Part shown: piece after piece, positions 50,983-63,947 of the stretch
How the letters are laid out: the number at the start of each line of letters is the position of its first letter
How positions within the stretch are numbered: the first letter of the stretch is position 1
Assembly: GCF_963678635.1 (NCBI RefSeq)
Contig: NC_087063.1
Location: forward strand, 1,034,287 to 1,098,286
Reading direction: 5' to 3'
DNA: 64,000 nucleotides
From: Symsagittifera roscoffensis
Taxonomy: Eukaryota; Xenacoelomorpha; Acoela; Convolutidae
Program-made: the position numbers and the translations under genes
The notes under the pieces: generated by a model
What the model was told of the DNA's origin: nothing
What the model saw: the letters and a program-made list of their open reading frames with translations, nothing else
Databases searched by the model: none

Positions 50983-51149
50983 GTTTTGTCATTTCTTCCT
51001 TTTTAGAAGTCAATTATACATGCACTGCTATGCATCAGAAGTAAGAACAACTGCCAGGTATTTGAAAATTCAATTGCATGTGTTTCCCACAAAAGGAAAT
51101 TTTTGGGGGTTGCCGTTGTAAAAATACGACCCTCTCTCATGTTTTTACT

Positions 51150-51780
51150 CTTGCGAAATAGTGTATTAGTACGAATTTTCTTTTTTTTTCCAACCTAAGT
51201 CGCAAATAAAGGTGCTACTTTTGGTGGCGCTTTTAAATCGGCATGCTCTGCGGTACCAGTATTATGTCATATATGCTTTGACATTTGATTAGTAAAAATT
51301 TAACGCAGTTGATGCATTTTTAATTCATCAAATGAACCGAAAAAAAGTTATTTGTTTCAAACTGCAGTAAAATGATAAAAGCTCGATTTCAATTTCAGCA
51401 ATTTTCCAAATCAACGTATCTCGCAATTTTTTTGAAATGCATTATTTATACATAATTGGGCTTTAGACTTTCCGATCTATTACCTGCAAAATTGAGTCTT
51501 TTTGTATTTGGTGCTACTTTTGCTGCATCGAATTGGCAATTTATTAGCATATTTTTCGGCGTTATTTGTGGCTAGTTTTTAGGGGTTCAGGCATCCGTGG
51601 CTGAGTAATTAGTGCGTGAGTCTCAATTTTGGTAGGTCGCAGATTAAAATCGGACACGAAACCGAGATTTTGCTAATTCTAGGCTTATATCTACTTTTTC
51701 TTATTCCACTTGATAGAGCTGCTTTTTGGTCGTGTTCTCGCTAGTGTTTGCAAAGCGCAGCTTTGCCTTTGTGTAATTTT
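51150..51780. repeat. Hairpin-ended dispersed repeat with tRNA-like stretch
   Basis: Left end TAGTGTATTAGTACGAATTT, T run, CTAAGTCGCAAATAAA, GTGCTACTTTTGGTGGC. Right end GCAAAGCGCAGCTTTGCCTTTGTGT, a hairpin. Near 51595-51650 GGCTGAGTAATTAGTG and a B-box-like GGTCGCAGATTAAAATC suggest a tRNA origin. Confidence 0.5.
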
Positions 51781-52410
51781 TGAATTGTTGTTTCGCCAAG
51801 GGATTCAAGTTGTTCCCTTTGCATAATCATGGAACACCACAAAACAGCGGCAAAATATAGACATATTGCGTGCGATAGTCCGAACCTACAATTGCTCTGA
51901 GATTGCTGTGTTAGTGCCACGGAATTTTTAAAAATTTTCCATGGTCTATCTCGAAGCTTGTCTCAACCACGGAAACAAGAAAGTAACTTCGTCTTCAGGT
52001 ATGCTTTAGTTTTTTTCCCTTTTTTTCAGCTTAAAGTCAGGTACCACAAATATTTATTAGAGTGAGTCTGAAAGCTTTTTATGACATGATTCGAGGGCTA
52101 TTGATAATTTTCGAAAAGCTTGCCGTGTCGAAAAAAACCGGTTTGAAGTGATTGCTTTTTGTCTCATTTCGAGCGCATAAAGTTTGCTTGATGAAAACTC
52201 ACTTAAGCCGTGAATAACTTAGTTTTGATCGAGAAAAACAAATTTTCGAAGCTTGATTTAGCGCTTTCTTGGTAAAAACAAACTTTTCAAAAAAAAAATA
52301 AAACAAGTATAACCGTTTACTGTGAAAATAGCTCTGAATGTTTCGACCCTAGTCTTAACAAAATTACTTTTTTTTTTCAAATATGTGTCATTTTTTGTGT
52401 GGTGTAATTA

Positions 52411-52680
52411 CCCTTGCGATAAGCAAGGGTATTGCAATCGGGCACTAGACTTTTTTCCCGTTAATAATTTTGTTCTCTGGACTCGTGGTACGTTGGTTCA
52501 TAATGATTTCAAATTTTTTAGTGTCTGCTGCTCACTTAGCATGAAGGTATCGAATACACCTGGGACGGCAATGGTCCTCTGTTCGAATCTAATTAGGATT
52601 TTTTTTCAAACGGTAAATATTCCGGTTCAAAAAAGTTCGGCCTATTATTTGTCGGTTTAGTTGCCAGATATAAGAATCGT
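52411..52680. repeat. tRNA-like SINE family copy
   Basis: Starts with a perfect hairpin CCCTTGC/GCAAGGG (52411-52429), then TATTGCAATCGGGCACTAGA. B-box-like TGTTCGAATCTAA at 52590. Same tail as 31905-31960. Confidence 0.6.
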
Positions 52681-53377
52681 TTTTTTTTCTGTAAACAAGT
52701 TTCACTGTTGTTGCTTTGAGTGTATTAGCATTTTAAAAATCCTGCCGAATCGAAATTTGTTTCAAATATTGGTTGTAATTTTACCAACGCGATTTGTCAA
52801 TTTTTTTTTCTTTTTTCGTCTTTATCGGGTTAATCATTTTCGGCTTAAACTATATCGACCTAGTTGCCTCTAAATGTGCAGTTTGGGGATCGAAAAAATT
52901 TGCTCTGAGGGCAAAAGTGAAATGAATTTTTTTTTATTAGTTCAGAATTTTTTTCAATTTTTTCGGCATGAAAGATTTCTTTTCATTTTTTTCGGCATGA
53001 AAGATTTCTTTTCAGGTATTTTCGGCTGTGTTACTTCTTGGCAATTACAAATTCAAAATCAATCAACTATCCGGCGCATCTGGTGTAGAGGTGACAACTG
53101 CTTTACACTGCTTTTTTATTGACAAAAACTTTGAAATATTCAAGGTTGTTCGAATCACTACTGAAAGATTTTATATATATAACGCGAACCATTCCGACAA
53201 AAAGAAAAAAGATTAAAAAACTAAAAGACATCCGAATACTAAGTTCCTCCGTATTTTTCAAATGTTTGGAATATCTCCCAAAAGTTAGGTGTTTTTTTTA
53301 TTTTCGTTCCGATCAAATGAAATGGAGAGGAACTTTTTTTTTGTGTGTGTTTAGTTTTTTCTCTTTCTTGTTTTCCA

Positions 53378-53470
53378 CGCAAAGTCAGGTACCACAAAAA
53401 TAATCGAATGAGTTGAGTGATATATCATATTAAAGCCCTCTCAGTCGTGATTCGAACGACATGGAAAAGT
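53378..53470. repeat. Dispersed repeat with B-box-like GTTCGAATCAC
   Basis: GTCAGGTACCACAAA, then GTGATATATCATATT and GTCGTGATTCGAACGAC. A second good copy is at 56943-57025. On the minus strand the last part reads like a tRNA B box. Confidence 0.45.
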
Positions 53471-55824
53471 TTTGAAAAATTTCCCAGCTTTGAAAAGAAC
53501 TTGTTTGTTATTTTTGGTTTTTCGTCCAACTTCGAGCGAATGAGGTGAGCGAGCAGGCTCAGTTTGGTGTTCATCCAAATCCAAAAGCATTTATCGCAAA
53601 GAGTCATCGCAATAGGTGGAGGGATATATCATATTCAAGCCGTTACACTCCGTCCTGATTCGAACAAAGTAACAAAAATTCAAACTGTTGTCCGAGTGTC
53701 CAGAAAAACTTGTTTGAAATTGGAAGGATAAGCTATGAAATTTTAACTCCAGGAAAATTATTTTTCGAAGGGCTTTCACTGCTATTTTAGGTAAAAACCT
53801 TCAAAGTTAAAAAAAGTTCTGGAATAGTTGATTTTTTTAAGTTTTTTTGTTGTCATTTTTTTTTTACTAAAAGCGTTGCTCGATTTGCCTTTTTTTTACC
53901 GCGTTTTTCAGACTTTTATATTGTTCGTGATTATTATTTTCTTCGTTTTAGGAAAGTTTATTACGCGGGTCGATGTTTGAGTTTTTCAATTACATTTCTA
54001 TTGTTAAAAGGAAATTAAAGAAAGGTCACGAAAAGTGTGATCGACTTCCAATTTCACTATCAGATTTTGCAGCGAAATACAAAGTTTACCTATTGATCCA
54101 GTTTTTTGAAATTGGAATGATTTTATCTATAAAGTGTCTATCAGATTTTGTTCTGAAAGTTTAAAGAGCTTTAAGGCCATCATTTTTTTCTGTAAAACTT
54201 GAAAATTGAGGTTTTGCAAGAAAAACAAGTGTTTTTTTTGTCTCCTGTTTTTAGCGTTCACTGACTCTTTTTTAATTGTCTACTGGCTATGTTTGATATA
54301 ATCAAATCATTCATTCAATGAAAAATGCTTTCATGGTTTTTGTCTTAATTTCCGTCGGCTCATTTTTCGTTTTTTTTTTTTCAAGTTCAATATATTTTAT
54401 CTCGTACGCTGTTTTACCAGCTTGCTTTCCAAAGAATGGGTTTTTAATTTTTTTTGAATAACTTTGATTTTCACGGTTTCGGACTATTATATAAGCTTAG
54501 TCATTTTTTAACGTTTTGAAGCCAATGTGTTTCGTGCATTTCAGGAGGGATGAGTTTCAAAACCTAATAGCTAAAAGTTTTATGACACCAATTTTTTTGA
54601 CTTAGTGGGGGGCGATTCAATTTCGTTGCCTCAGTTGCCGATCAGAAATTGATTCTCGATGCTTTAAAGGATTTTTACAAATTTGCTTTATTATTGACAT
54701 TGCAACCCTAGCTCGTTGATTTCGAGTGCCGGTCGCTCCTTGCTTTTTCACTATTTATGAATTTTGTGCTATAATTGCCAGTCGACATTTTACATCGTCA
54801 ATTACTACGCAAGTCTTACTATAATTGGCAGCAGTCGTGTTTCTTTGTAAATTTATCAGTTCGGATTTTGAATATTTTAATTTTTTCGATTGTTATGGTT
54901 TCGGCTTCTATGCGGGGTTCTAGACTTCTGAAACAGGATTCTAGACTTTACCCCGCAAATGACTTAACCCCGTTCACAGGATGACTGAAAATGGTAGTCA
55001 TCTCCATCTGTATTTTCTTCTATTAACTGGAAGTTTTTCATCTTGTCTGCATTTAAACTGCCAGTTCTGTTTGAAATTTATTTTTTTTGCGGTTGTTGAG
55101 TTACCAACTCCGATTTCAGTATCTCAGTTTTTTTATTGTGTCTGTATTAGATTGATTCTTTGTCTCCACGGTATGAGCGGATAGAACAAAGAATTCAACG
55201 GATGAATTGATGTTTTTTTGCCCAGCAAGTTTCAGTTAAAAGCGTAAGTCAAGTTTCTGCTCTTACATTTTGATAATTTTCAATTTTTTCCAATTTACAG
55301 TAAGTTTTGAATTGACTTCCATTGATTATTTAGAGCGCTAGTCAAAGTGATGAAACAGCATTGTAGATATTGAAAATTTTCTCCAGTAAAATGTTTCGAA
55401 CATTTTTGTAATAATCTCGGTTAAGTATATTTTTTTCAATTCACCCGAGTGTTTTAACCGTTTTTCTTCTGAAGCATGACTCGAAAGTAGTGCAAGGCGC
55501 TGCTTCCTAATTGTATTATTACACTCGCAATAGCAAAAGTACATTGGAAATGGGTACAAAACATTTTTTCCAAAATCTGGTAATCCTTAACTGGTCATCC
55601 ATAATTCTCAAAATCTGGTAGTCCTGATCTCTTTACAGTTCTTGAAAAAGTTTCACTAACGTCAACTTCAGGGGGCTTTATTGCAAAGTAAAAACTTTAT
55701 TTCACTTCGACAATAAAGATGCACGTGCTTAGTTTTAACAACCTAATAGAAACAAACTGCTATAGAAATATAGAAGTAGCTGAATTCGACCTTTTCATGA
55801 GGTGGTACAATTTTTATTACACTA

Positions 55825-56105
55825 GTGATTGCAAGGGTAATGCAATCGGGTACTAGATTTTTTTTCTTAAATAACTTAAGGCACAGAATGGTCAAATTAT
55901 AAATGGTAAATTTAGGTTCAGTTCTTAATTAATTCTATTTTCTTTGTGTCTCCGGCACATTTGGTCTGGAGGTAACGAATACGCCTGGGTCGGCAAAGGT
56001 CTTGGATTCAAATCTGACAGGACCTGTTTTTTTTTAAACGAGAAATATTCCTTTTCACAAAAAAGTTCGTCTCATTATTTGTCTGCTCATGTTTCGTCGG
56101 CTGAA
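55825..56105. repeat. tRNA-like SINE family copy
   Basis: ATGCAATCGGGTACTAGA, TGGTCTGGAGGTAACGAATAC, GGATTCAAATCTGAC; matches the copies at 31709 and 52411. Confidence 0.6.
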
Positions 56106-58983
56106 TTGTCATACTGTTGAATTGTTGCTGTTTTTTGATTTTTCTTGCATTATAGTTACTTTTAGTGTTCGGATTTACCCCAGTTTGGAATTTTACTAAC
56201 CATGACTTTTTGTTTTATTTTTTTTCGCTTAAAAGTTTTATCTGCCCAAATGATTTCGGTCTATTTTGTTTTATCGGCTTACTGACCTAATTTAGTTTTG
56301 TTTCAAGGAAAACAATTTTTTTATGCGCTCTCTGGATTGCACAAAATGCTAAAAATTGTAATAAAAATCTAGTTCTAGATTTTACGGACAGTTTTTTTTC
56401 GCCTTTTCTGTTCTTTTTCTTTCGACTTAATAGGTTTTGGCCTATATTATATCGGTTTTATGGCCATATTGCGTCTTTTAAAGCTCGAAAAAAAGTTGCT
56501 TAGGCGTGTCTGTGTTTTGAGGGCGAGGGGGACTTATTAACTTAAGTCTTGTTGATTTTTTTTCATTCTAAAGGGTTTCTGCCAAGGTATTTTTTCGGTT
56601 TTGGCACCATTTAGCAAATTCTTTTCCGACGCTTATTTCACATACCATTTTCCTGGCTTTTTTTAAATTTGAAAACTAGCCTTATTTTTTTGAAAGATCT
56701 AGTTTTTTCGACATTTTCGAATTTTTTTGATTTTTCAGCTTTGCCTTTGTGTCATAGGTGGGGTTCGATAACAATGCACACATACATACATACACATACA
56801 ACTTCTTCATTTTTTATCTATATTTTTAGGCAATCTTTTAAATCAAGATTTGCGTTTGTGGTTCCATTTTTCCGAACATTTGGAAAGTTTGGTGGAACTT
56901 TGTATTCGGGTGTGTTTTAGTTTTTTATTCTTTTTTTTTGTTTTCAGCTACGGCAAATAATCATCGGAATGGGTCGAGTGATGTATCCTATTGAAGCCGT
57001 TTCAGTCGTGATTCGAACGACGAAAAAATTAATTTAAGCTGGGAAAACTTAATTTTACTTGAGTAAAATTAATTTTTTGAATTTTTAGCTCCAATTTGGG
57101 AATCAAATCTTCAAGATTCAAAAAATTTCAGCAAAAAAAAAATTTTTTTTTGAAGTTTAAGAATTTAACGATTTGGCTTTTTGTTTTTCTAGTCATTTTT
57201 CTATAGAAACTGTTTTTCAATTGGCCTATTTTACTATGACTTTTGAATATGCCTAATCTCTTTAATTCCTTTGTTCTGATATTTTTACTATACCACGCCG
57301 AAAAAACTACACTAATTTGAAAAAAAAAACGTTTTTCAAGACTATGGTCGGAACGTTCTGTGCTACTTGCGCAGTAACCGGCTATCTTTTGCTCAAAACC
57401 TCTTTCTGCTCAAAAGTGTGTTGCTCAAAACCCACTTCTACAAAGTAAAACCAATGGAAAGACCGGTCATTCTTATGTGCCTGCAAAATCCATTAGTCTC
57501 CTTGATTTTTATCTTTCTACAGTCTTCTTTCATGGTTTTTTTATTTAACTTTCTATTATTCAAAAAAGTTCGCGATACATTATTTTCTTATTTTTCTCTT
57601 TGTTTTCTTTTTTTTTCACTTTTCTGCATTGCAACTGGTCGGAGTTCTGCTTCGCTTCTGGGTAAACCTTTGTTTGGGCAAACTTCGCTTCAAGGAAAAG
57701 GAATAATGCAATTTGTTCCCTATCACGTTCGCTGCTAAGTACCGAAAATTGCACCACCCTAAGAACACAAATAAGAATCTTTTGTCAAGTTTTGCTTTTC
57801 AAAAAAACTGTTCAGTTTAACTAACTTCTTGCGAAAAATACCACGGGCCTTCTATTGAACCAATATCTCATGGTGAAAGTTTTACCTTCTACCTCAGGTA
57901 ATCATAGTATTTTTGTTGGAGATTAAGTTAGTATCATATCAGGTTAATAACTCTCATTCGTGATTCAAATTTTGTCTGTGTTGAAAAAACTTGGTCTGGA
58001 ATTTTTAGATCTCATTTTTGAGAACAAGTCTGGCTTCGTCTTAATTAAGCGTTATCATAGTTGAATGTAAGGAAAGTTTTAGGCAGAAAATTTGATTGAA
58101 AAATAATATCAGCCAGTGTGTGCTGCCGACAAACAACTGAAAAATTTTAATCTCAACTTTAGTTCTATTCAAGTCATAGACGTTTTTGTTTTCTTAAGCT
58201 TTCTTTGTTACTACTGTCAATCTCTTGCTTTTGAAAATTCCCATAGTATTGTACGGAACTAGAATTTGCCATGGAAATGAGAAATTAAATCAAAAGTTAA
58301 ATGGCATTTGAGCATACTATAATTTCTCGAGACATACTGACATTTGTTCATGCGGCGCGTTTTTTTTCGGTGTTCAACAATCGATGGAAGTCATATTAGT
58401 GCTGAACTCTAATGATTTTCTGACTCTCCTGCCATTTGAACAAAAACGTTACTGATCATTCTGTATCAGCTAATTTTTGTAGGGCAACATTGAAAACGCA
58501 ACACGAAACTTTCGAAGCATTCAAAAGTTTTTTAATGTAATTTTCAATTCATATGGTTTATCTCTAGAAAGATTTTTTTTGGTTTGCCTCACTGAGATAA
58601 GGTAATAAATGCAAGATCCTTGTAAATATTGTGTAAATATTGAACTTAGTTTTTCCACTTGTTTTTAGTCTTAGCCATATAAACGGGAAAACCATGCATT
58701 TCTGATGTCAAATTAATGTGGCTTTTTTTTCTGCGGATGCAAATAGGTCTTTTCTGTTTGATATTCATTCAAACTTACTTAAAAACCTTACTTAAAAACC
58801 TTACTTACAGAGTTTAATGCAAGTCAATCATTGAAATGTAATCCAATTTGCTTCAAAATCGTTGATATGCAAGATTGCACAAATTTTTCTACCTCAGAGA
58901 AAATAATTACTTAAAATAATCACTTGAAATCGTTATGATGTGCTTTCGATGTCGCCCAATATATTTGTTGTCAAAAATTTTAG

Positions 58984-59134
58984 ATTCGATGTTCATCGAC
59001 TGTTAGAACCAGAGCTCATTATTGGATGGAAGTGTGGTTTAATGGCGCTTATCAGAGCTACGCAACCTTCAGAGGCGCATTTTGCCATCATTTCCAGCCT
59101 CTCAAAGTTAATCGCCGATGAAAATGCGTTGACG
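58984..59134 (+). CDS. Unrecognised gene, exon a
   Basis: Acceptor AAATTTTAG, donor GTGAGT. First base completes a codon from an unseen exon; ends in phase 0. Confidence 0.65.
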
Positions 59135-62100
59135 GTGAGTAATTGGTCAAAGGCTTTCAAATTTTGTAGACTTGGCGCAAATATTTTTGTTCCGACCTCG
59201 TCACAAATTAACGGTTGAGAACTTTGCTGAAGGGTGGAGTTTCGTGCAATTTAAGTCGACTCCAGAAAAGCTCGCTGGGTGTCACACGTGTTATCATTTT
59301 GAAGCACTGTTGGCCGTGAAGTTTTTAACATTAATTATTGTGGCCAGAAAATTTGTGTGATACTTGCACAGAAACTGACTATCCTTGTTTATTTATACTG
59401 GGGAAAAAATTAATGTATAAGATAACTGGAAATTAAGTAAATCAAAAGAAAACCCTTGTCAATTTTTACTGATTGTTGCAGCTTTTATTTAAGCTTTGCG
59501 TTCAAACAATTCTCCACGCAGTTGAAAAGAGTTTTTCTTGGACCAAATTTTGTTTTTACTTCTATAAATCTTACGTTTTACCAATAAAGTTTGACCCGAT
59601 ATGCTTGATTGTTTCAGTTATTACGTACTGTGCAAGAGAAAAGGATCTAACATTACTAGATTTACCTAATAATTAATTTTAAAAATTTATGAGTTTATTA
59701 GTACAACCAGGTTAGAAACTTCAACATTTGAAGCAAGCTTTTTAATTACCGGTAAGCTTAATTTAAAAAAATTTCACTTGTTTTAATTAAATCAATCAAT
59801 TTCAACTACGTACAAAAATTCCATTTTATTTTACATTAAAACATTTCATGTTCAAAGGCTTTCGAAAAACTAACAGTCTCTGAAAATATAATATGTAAGC
59901 CAGAATAATTTTGCTTGCGGTAGATTTTGTTTCGACGTAAAAAGAAAGTGACTGAATTTTTGTTCTCTCGGTGTTTTTTCTCCAGATCAATTTTAACTCA
60001 ATTGTGACGCAATTTTAATGGAATCTGAAACCTATTAATATCCTAAGCTCAAAGTTAAAATGATATTTCCTTTGATAGTTTTTTAAATAAAATTATGTTG
60101 GTTTGATAATTGAGAATTTGATCAAATTGGGATAATGACGCGCGATGTTTTACGTCATATTAGGGCGTAAGCGGCCAATTAAATCATTCCAAATTCAATT
60201 GAGGCGGGTATTTAGGCTTTATAAAACTCAATTTATATGTTTTCAGACGCAAAATATGTCGTTTTAGTACTATTTGCATAGCGTGCGGAGTGATAAAAAC
60301 AAGAGAAAAACTGAAAATAAATCTTTCAAGCGATCGAAATAGTTTTGAGCGAACTTTTTTAAAGGATATTGACTCCCTGAGTTCAATGTCAAAAGATAAT
60401 TTACCTGCGAGTGTTCGGCAAAGTTCAGGTGGTTTTAAAATGGCCAGTTTTGCCATGTTCTGGGCTAATGCATGCGCTTTGAAAACTTTATTTATAGCGT
60501 TAACAGCGGAACGCTAATTATTTATGCGTGGCGAATTTACCCGCTTTCAAAATTGTTCCAAATTGAAACGAGTAAAGTTTATCGGTCAAATTAATTCTAA
60601 TTTTTTCACAACTCAAAGTTTTACACTAGCCAACGTAGTGTATTAGTATGAACCTCCTTTTTTGCTTTCTAAGTCGCAAATAAAAGTGCTCATTTGGTGG
60701 CACTTTTGCCGTAATCACGACATGTAGCTTTTGAAATTTCTTAGCATCTGTTCTATGCTTGTTGAGAGTTATGCGAACTTGGACTAGTGAGTTGAACGTG
60801 AGAGTATTTGTCGCTAGGTTACTGCTTCCAATCCGTCGCGTAGCAAAAGTTTTACTAATTTGAGACTTGTTTACTTTTTCTTATTCATTTTATAGAACTG
60901 CTTTTTTGTGGTTTTCTCGATAGTGTTTGCAAGCAAAGCACAGCTTCGCCTTTGTGTAACTTTTATTATTTGATATTTGCAGGTAGTCTCGAATTTTTTC
61001 TCTGCCAAAAATTTTCTCTAACAGTTGAAGGGGAGTCGAGACATTCTGATGTAGAGCAGTGTTGTTTATAGGTGAAGTTATAAGTTTCACTTTTTATGTG
61101 TGAATTTTTGGCTGGTTTGAATAATTGCAGTGCGATAAGTTAGAATCCTAACATTCTCCTACTTTTTGTTTAAAAACGCTTATTGAGCCAATTAGTTTGT
61201 TATTTTTAAATCAGTTGCCTGAATTTTGATGACATATTTTTAGAACCCCCTTCCTTCGTAAACAATTAATTTTGAAAGAATTTTGGTTTTTTTTTCAGGA
61301 CGAATCGCAAAGAGTAGTTTTGAGTTCGAACGAAGCTGCATGGTTTGTGGAGAGTTGGATTGTGGAATATGCCATTGCTTATATGCTTACGCATGTCGTA
61401 AAAAGTAAGAATTATTATCTATTTCTCTTTCATTTGTCGATAAACAAAAAACTTTTAAAAATGTTCAACAGGTCCTTAAGTTTGGTAAGAACTAATAGGT
61501 TTTACCCTCTTTTTAATTTTCTCACCTCTTCCAAAACAACAAAAGAGTTGTCCAAAATTGATTTTACGGGTGTTTGAATATAACATAGGTTGTTCAACTA
61601 TGTTCCTTGTACACTTTGTCAATTGATTTAAACTAGATTTTACGAGAAGTTACAATTGCATTTGGTGAAAAAGTTTGTTTTCCGAGAAAAGTTTGTTGCA
61701 ATTATTTTTTCCTGCAGTTTGTCAGAACCATTGAAAAAACATTTGATTTCTTTATAAATTACATTTTAGTTAACTTCTTTGAAGCGCTGAAAATCAAGCC
61801 TGTTTGTTTTGTGACAATTCCGATATTCTTTTTTTGTAAACTTCTTTAGCTGTATGGTCAAAATTAGAAATGGTAGGTTGGCTTCTATTTAACAGTTTTT
61901 TTGTTTTTGTAAAAGATTGGATTCTCTTCAATTTGAACAGTAGCGATCTTTAAAGATTTCGAGCTGGTTGATTGTCATCAAAAATATAAAAAACTATGTA
62001 AACTATTTTGCCATAAATTTATTTACACGTGGTAATTTTTTTGGTTTTGATGAGAAAAAAAAAGATTTTTGTCGCGTCATTCCTGTAAGTTTGGTTTTAT

Positions 62101-63051
62101 CGGCGATGAAGTCACAAACTAGATGGATTTCGCCAAATGCTTAAGACTAAGTATCATTAACTCGAGAAAGTTTTGTGGATGCTCAATTTACTTGGATAAA
62201 TTGTTGCTGTTGCATAGAAAGGGGATCACCGAAATCGGCATCTCATATACATATTTCAGAGAAACTTAAAATATAAAAAATCGCAGTCAAAAGTCAGCTA
62301 GGCTTAAGGAATGGATCTTATTTGTTCCCTTCAAGGTGAGTCTGAGTTCGATCAGTAGGACTGACAATATCTGTGTTGCAGGAGTTGTGGCGCACAATGA
62401 CACTAATCAGCCGTACGACGGACTCTTCTCCAGTGACCTGAGTGCCTTGGAGTCCTGCAACATACACCCCACGTTTGAACTACTTCACATGGTCAATTTA
62501 GCCGTGGAGCAAGTGGCCAAATCGAAGGACGACCGAATCGTAGTGACACCTGGCCTCTTCACGAAGGCTTCTGAGAGTTTGGAGAACTTGACGAAAATTT
62601 TCAAGCCTCAGATCAGATCCAGGGCAATTGTGTACTTAAATGCTTTGGTGAGTATTGGCCAGTATTTTTGTCACTTGTAGAATTCTAGTTCGTACTATTT
62701 CAGCTTTTAGTCATTCGTAGAAACTGATGTCATTATCTTTTTAGTATCAATGGACGAAGTGAAGATACTGATTTAGTTTAGGTCCCGGGGTTTTTAAGCG
62801 TTATTGAATGATGTGATTGATCATTTGTTAAGCTCGGCTGCTTTTTTCCAGAAAAAAAGGATATTTAAAACTAATTGGTATCAATAGTCATTGTCAAATT
62901 GTTGAACAACTTTGTTAATGAAAAATTTTTGATCCAAAAAGAAATCAGTTTCAATTGCAAATGGTTTCAGTGTATTCAAGAGATCGTGCATGAAGGCAAT
63001 GCTACCGACTATGAGCTCGAGAAGCGCATTAAACGACTCTTCAATCCAAAG
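58984..63051 (+). CDS. Unrecognised multi-exon gene, internal part
   Basis: Four exons with GT/AG borders and compatible phases: 58984-59134, 61299-61404, 62382-62647, 62971-63051. They join to about 200 residues: a helical start (RLLEPELIIGWKCGLMAL), then a stretch rich in aromatic residues (NEAAWFVESWIVEYAIAYML), then a soluble section (YDGLFSSDLSAL, VVTPGLFTKASESL) and a charged end (DYELEKRIKRLFNPK). Exon 1 starts mid-codon, so there is at least one earlier exon, and the gene goes on past the donor at 63052. A possible last exon begins after TTTCCCAG at 63145 and stops near 63213; this is weak. I recognise no family. Codon order and clean splice phases make it a real gene. Confidence 0.7.
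60634..60960. repeat. Hairpin-ended dispersed repeat, short copy
   Basis: Left end TAGTGTATTAGTATGAACCTCC, CTAAGTCGCAAATAAAAGTGC; right end GCAAAGCACAGCTTCGCCTTTGTGT. Same ends as 51150-51780, half the length. Lies in the intron between exons a and b. Confidence 0.5.
61299..61404 (+). CDS. Unrecognised gene, exon b
   Basis: Acceptor TTTTTTTTTCAG, donor GTAAGA; DESQRVVLSSNEAAWF; ends one base into a codon. Confidence 0.7.
62382..62647 (+). CDS. Unrecognised gene, exon c
   Basis: Acceptor GTGTTGCAG, donor GTGAGT; two first bases complete the codon from exon b; ends in phase 0. Confidence 0.72.
62971..63051 (+). CDS. Unrecognised gene, exon d
   Basis: Acceptor ATGGTTTCAG, donor GTATGT; CIQEIVHEGNATDYELEKR, 27 codons, phase 0. 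Confidence 0.68.
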
Positions 63052-63557
63052 GTATGTTCAATGAAAACATTCAATATTATCTCAAGCATGCGACATTGAT
63101 CATCTATTCAGTCCTCATGCACAAAGGCGTAAAAGCTAAGTTTCCCAGTCAATTAACAAATGCTGGATGCGTAGCATAGAAAAAATACAATTGGTATCAA
63201 AAACATTTTCGTGATGGAAAATAGCGTCGAAAAGTGTGGTCAAATATTTTTCGGCATCATAAAATTGGATCGGTTTATCAACAAATTTTTTAATATCGGT
63301 AAGGGTGGGAGAGGGAGTTTGGGTTGACGAGCTCAAGTTTTACAATAATGAACAAGAGTTATTATAGATCTGCGGCGAGGTAAGGAACACGTTTAACCAT
63401 TGCTCGCATCTTGGTAGCTTGGTCTTCATTTCTGTACTCACAAAGCCTGCAAACTAATATTTAATCTGCACGGTCAATTACACAGCTAACAGTAACAATA
63501 TACATATTAAAATTTATCATAAATTTCAAAAAATGATCCGGGAAGATTTTTTATCGT
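63052..63557. other. Interval between convergent genes
   Basis: About 500 bases between exon d (+) and the aquaporin stop (-). A 66-codon minus-strand frame (63136-63336) is present but has no recognisable content; it could be chance or 3' UTR. Confidence 0.4.
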
Positions 63558-63947
63558 TTAACTGCATGTGTTTGATACTTTGAATGACTCGTTTAGTTCG
63601 TTAAGATGAACCGTTTTGCTCGTTTGTTCGGCGCTTTTTTCTTGCTTGCCCTGTTGTTTTTGTTCTTGTCGTTGTTGTTTTTGTTGCTGCAGTTGTAGTT
63701 GGTATTGTTGTGGCAGTTCTTGGGGGTTTACATGTATAATGCCCTCCTGTAGAAGATATTTGTAAATAAGGACATCAACAAATGAGGATCCCAAAGGTCC
63801 CACGAAGTACACCCATTGATCTTTGAAGTCCCACATGATTAAAGCAGGGGCGAAGGATCTAGCCGGATTTAAACTAGCGCCAGTGGCTCCGGCTCCGCTG
63901 AAGATGCACGCAACTACTGTGAATCCGGCAGAGTAAGCAGGCACACC
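63558..63947 (-). CDS. Aquaporin, last exon
   Basis: The acceptor CCTTTAG on the minus strand leads into GVPAYSAGFTVVACIFSGAG, then TGASLNPARSFAPAL with the second NPA box and the pore Arg, and the final membrane helix WVYFVGPLGSSFVDVLIYKYLL. NPARS without a following Asp fits a water-selective channel more than an aquaglyceroporin; that is family knowledge, not proof. A cytosolic tail of about 55 residues follows, very rich in Gln and Lys, ending SNTCS. The first NPA box and four or five helices are in exons beyond the right edge. It faces the unrecognised gene tail to tail. Confidence 0.9.
   Translation of the reverse strand, partial: GVPAYSAGFTVVACIFSGAGATGASLNPARSFAPALIMWDFKDQWVYFVGPLGSSFVDVLIYKYLLQEGIIHVNPQELPQQYQLQLQQQKQQRQEQKQQGKQEKSAEQTSKTVHLNELNESFKVSNTCS

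Larger units (their letters stand above)
50570..58983. other. Long gene-free interval with dispersed repeats
   Basis: 8.4 kb, strongly AT-rich, with no frame that looks coding. It holds SINE-like copies (52411-52680, 55825-56105), a hairpin-ended repeat (51150-51780), and a family marked by GTGATTCGAACGAC at about 53380-53470 and 56943-57025, with weaker copies at 52034, 53605 and 57893. The unseen 5' exons of the gene at 58984 may lie here. Confidence 0.6.

Noticed and set aside
63136-63336. 66-codon minus-strand frame as an aquaporin exon
   Set aside because: The aquaporin already ends with a stop at 63558 upstream of it; no splice link or family match.
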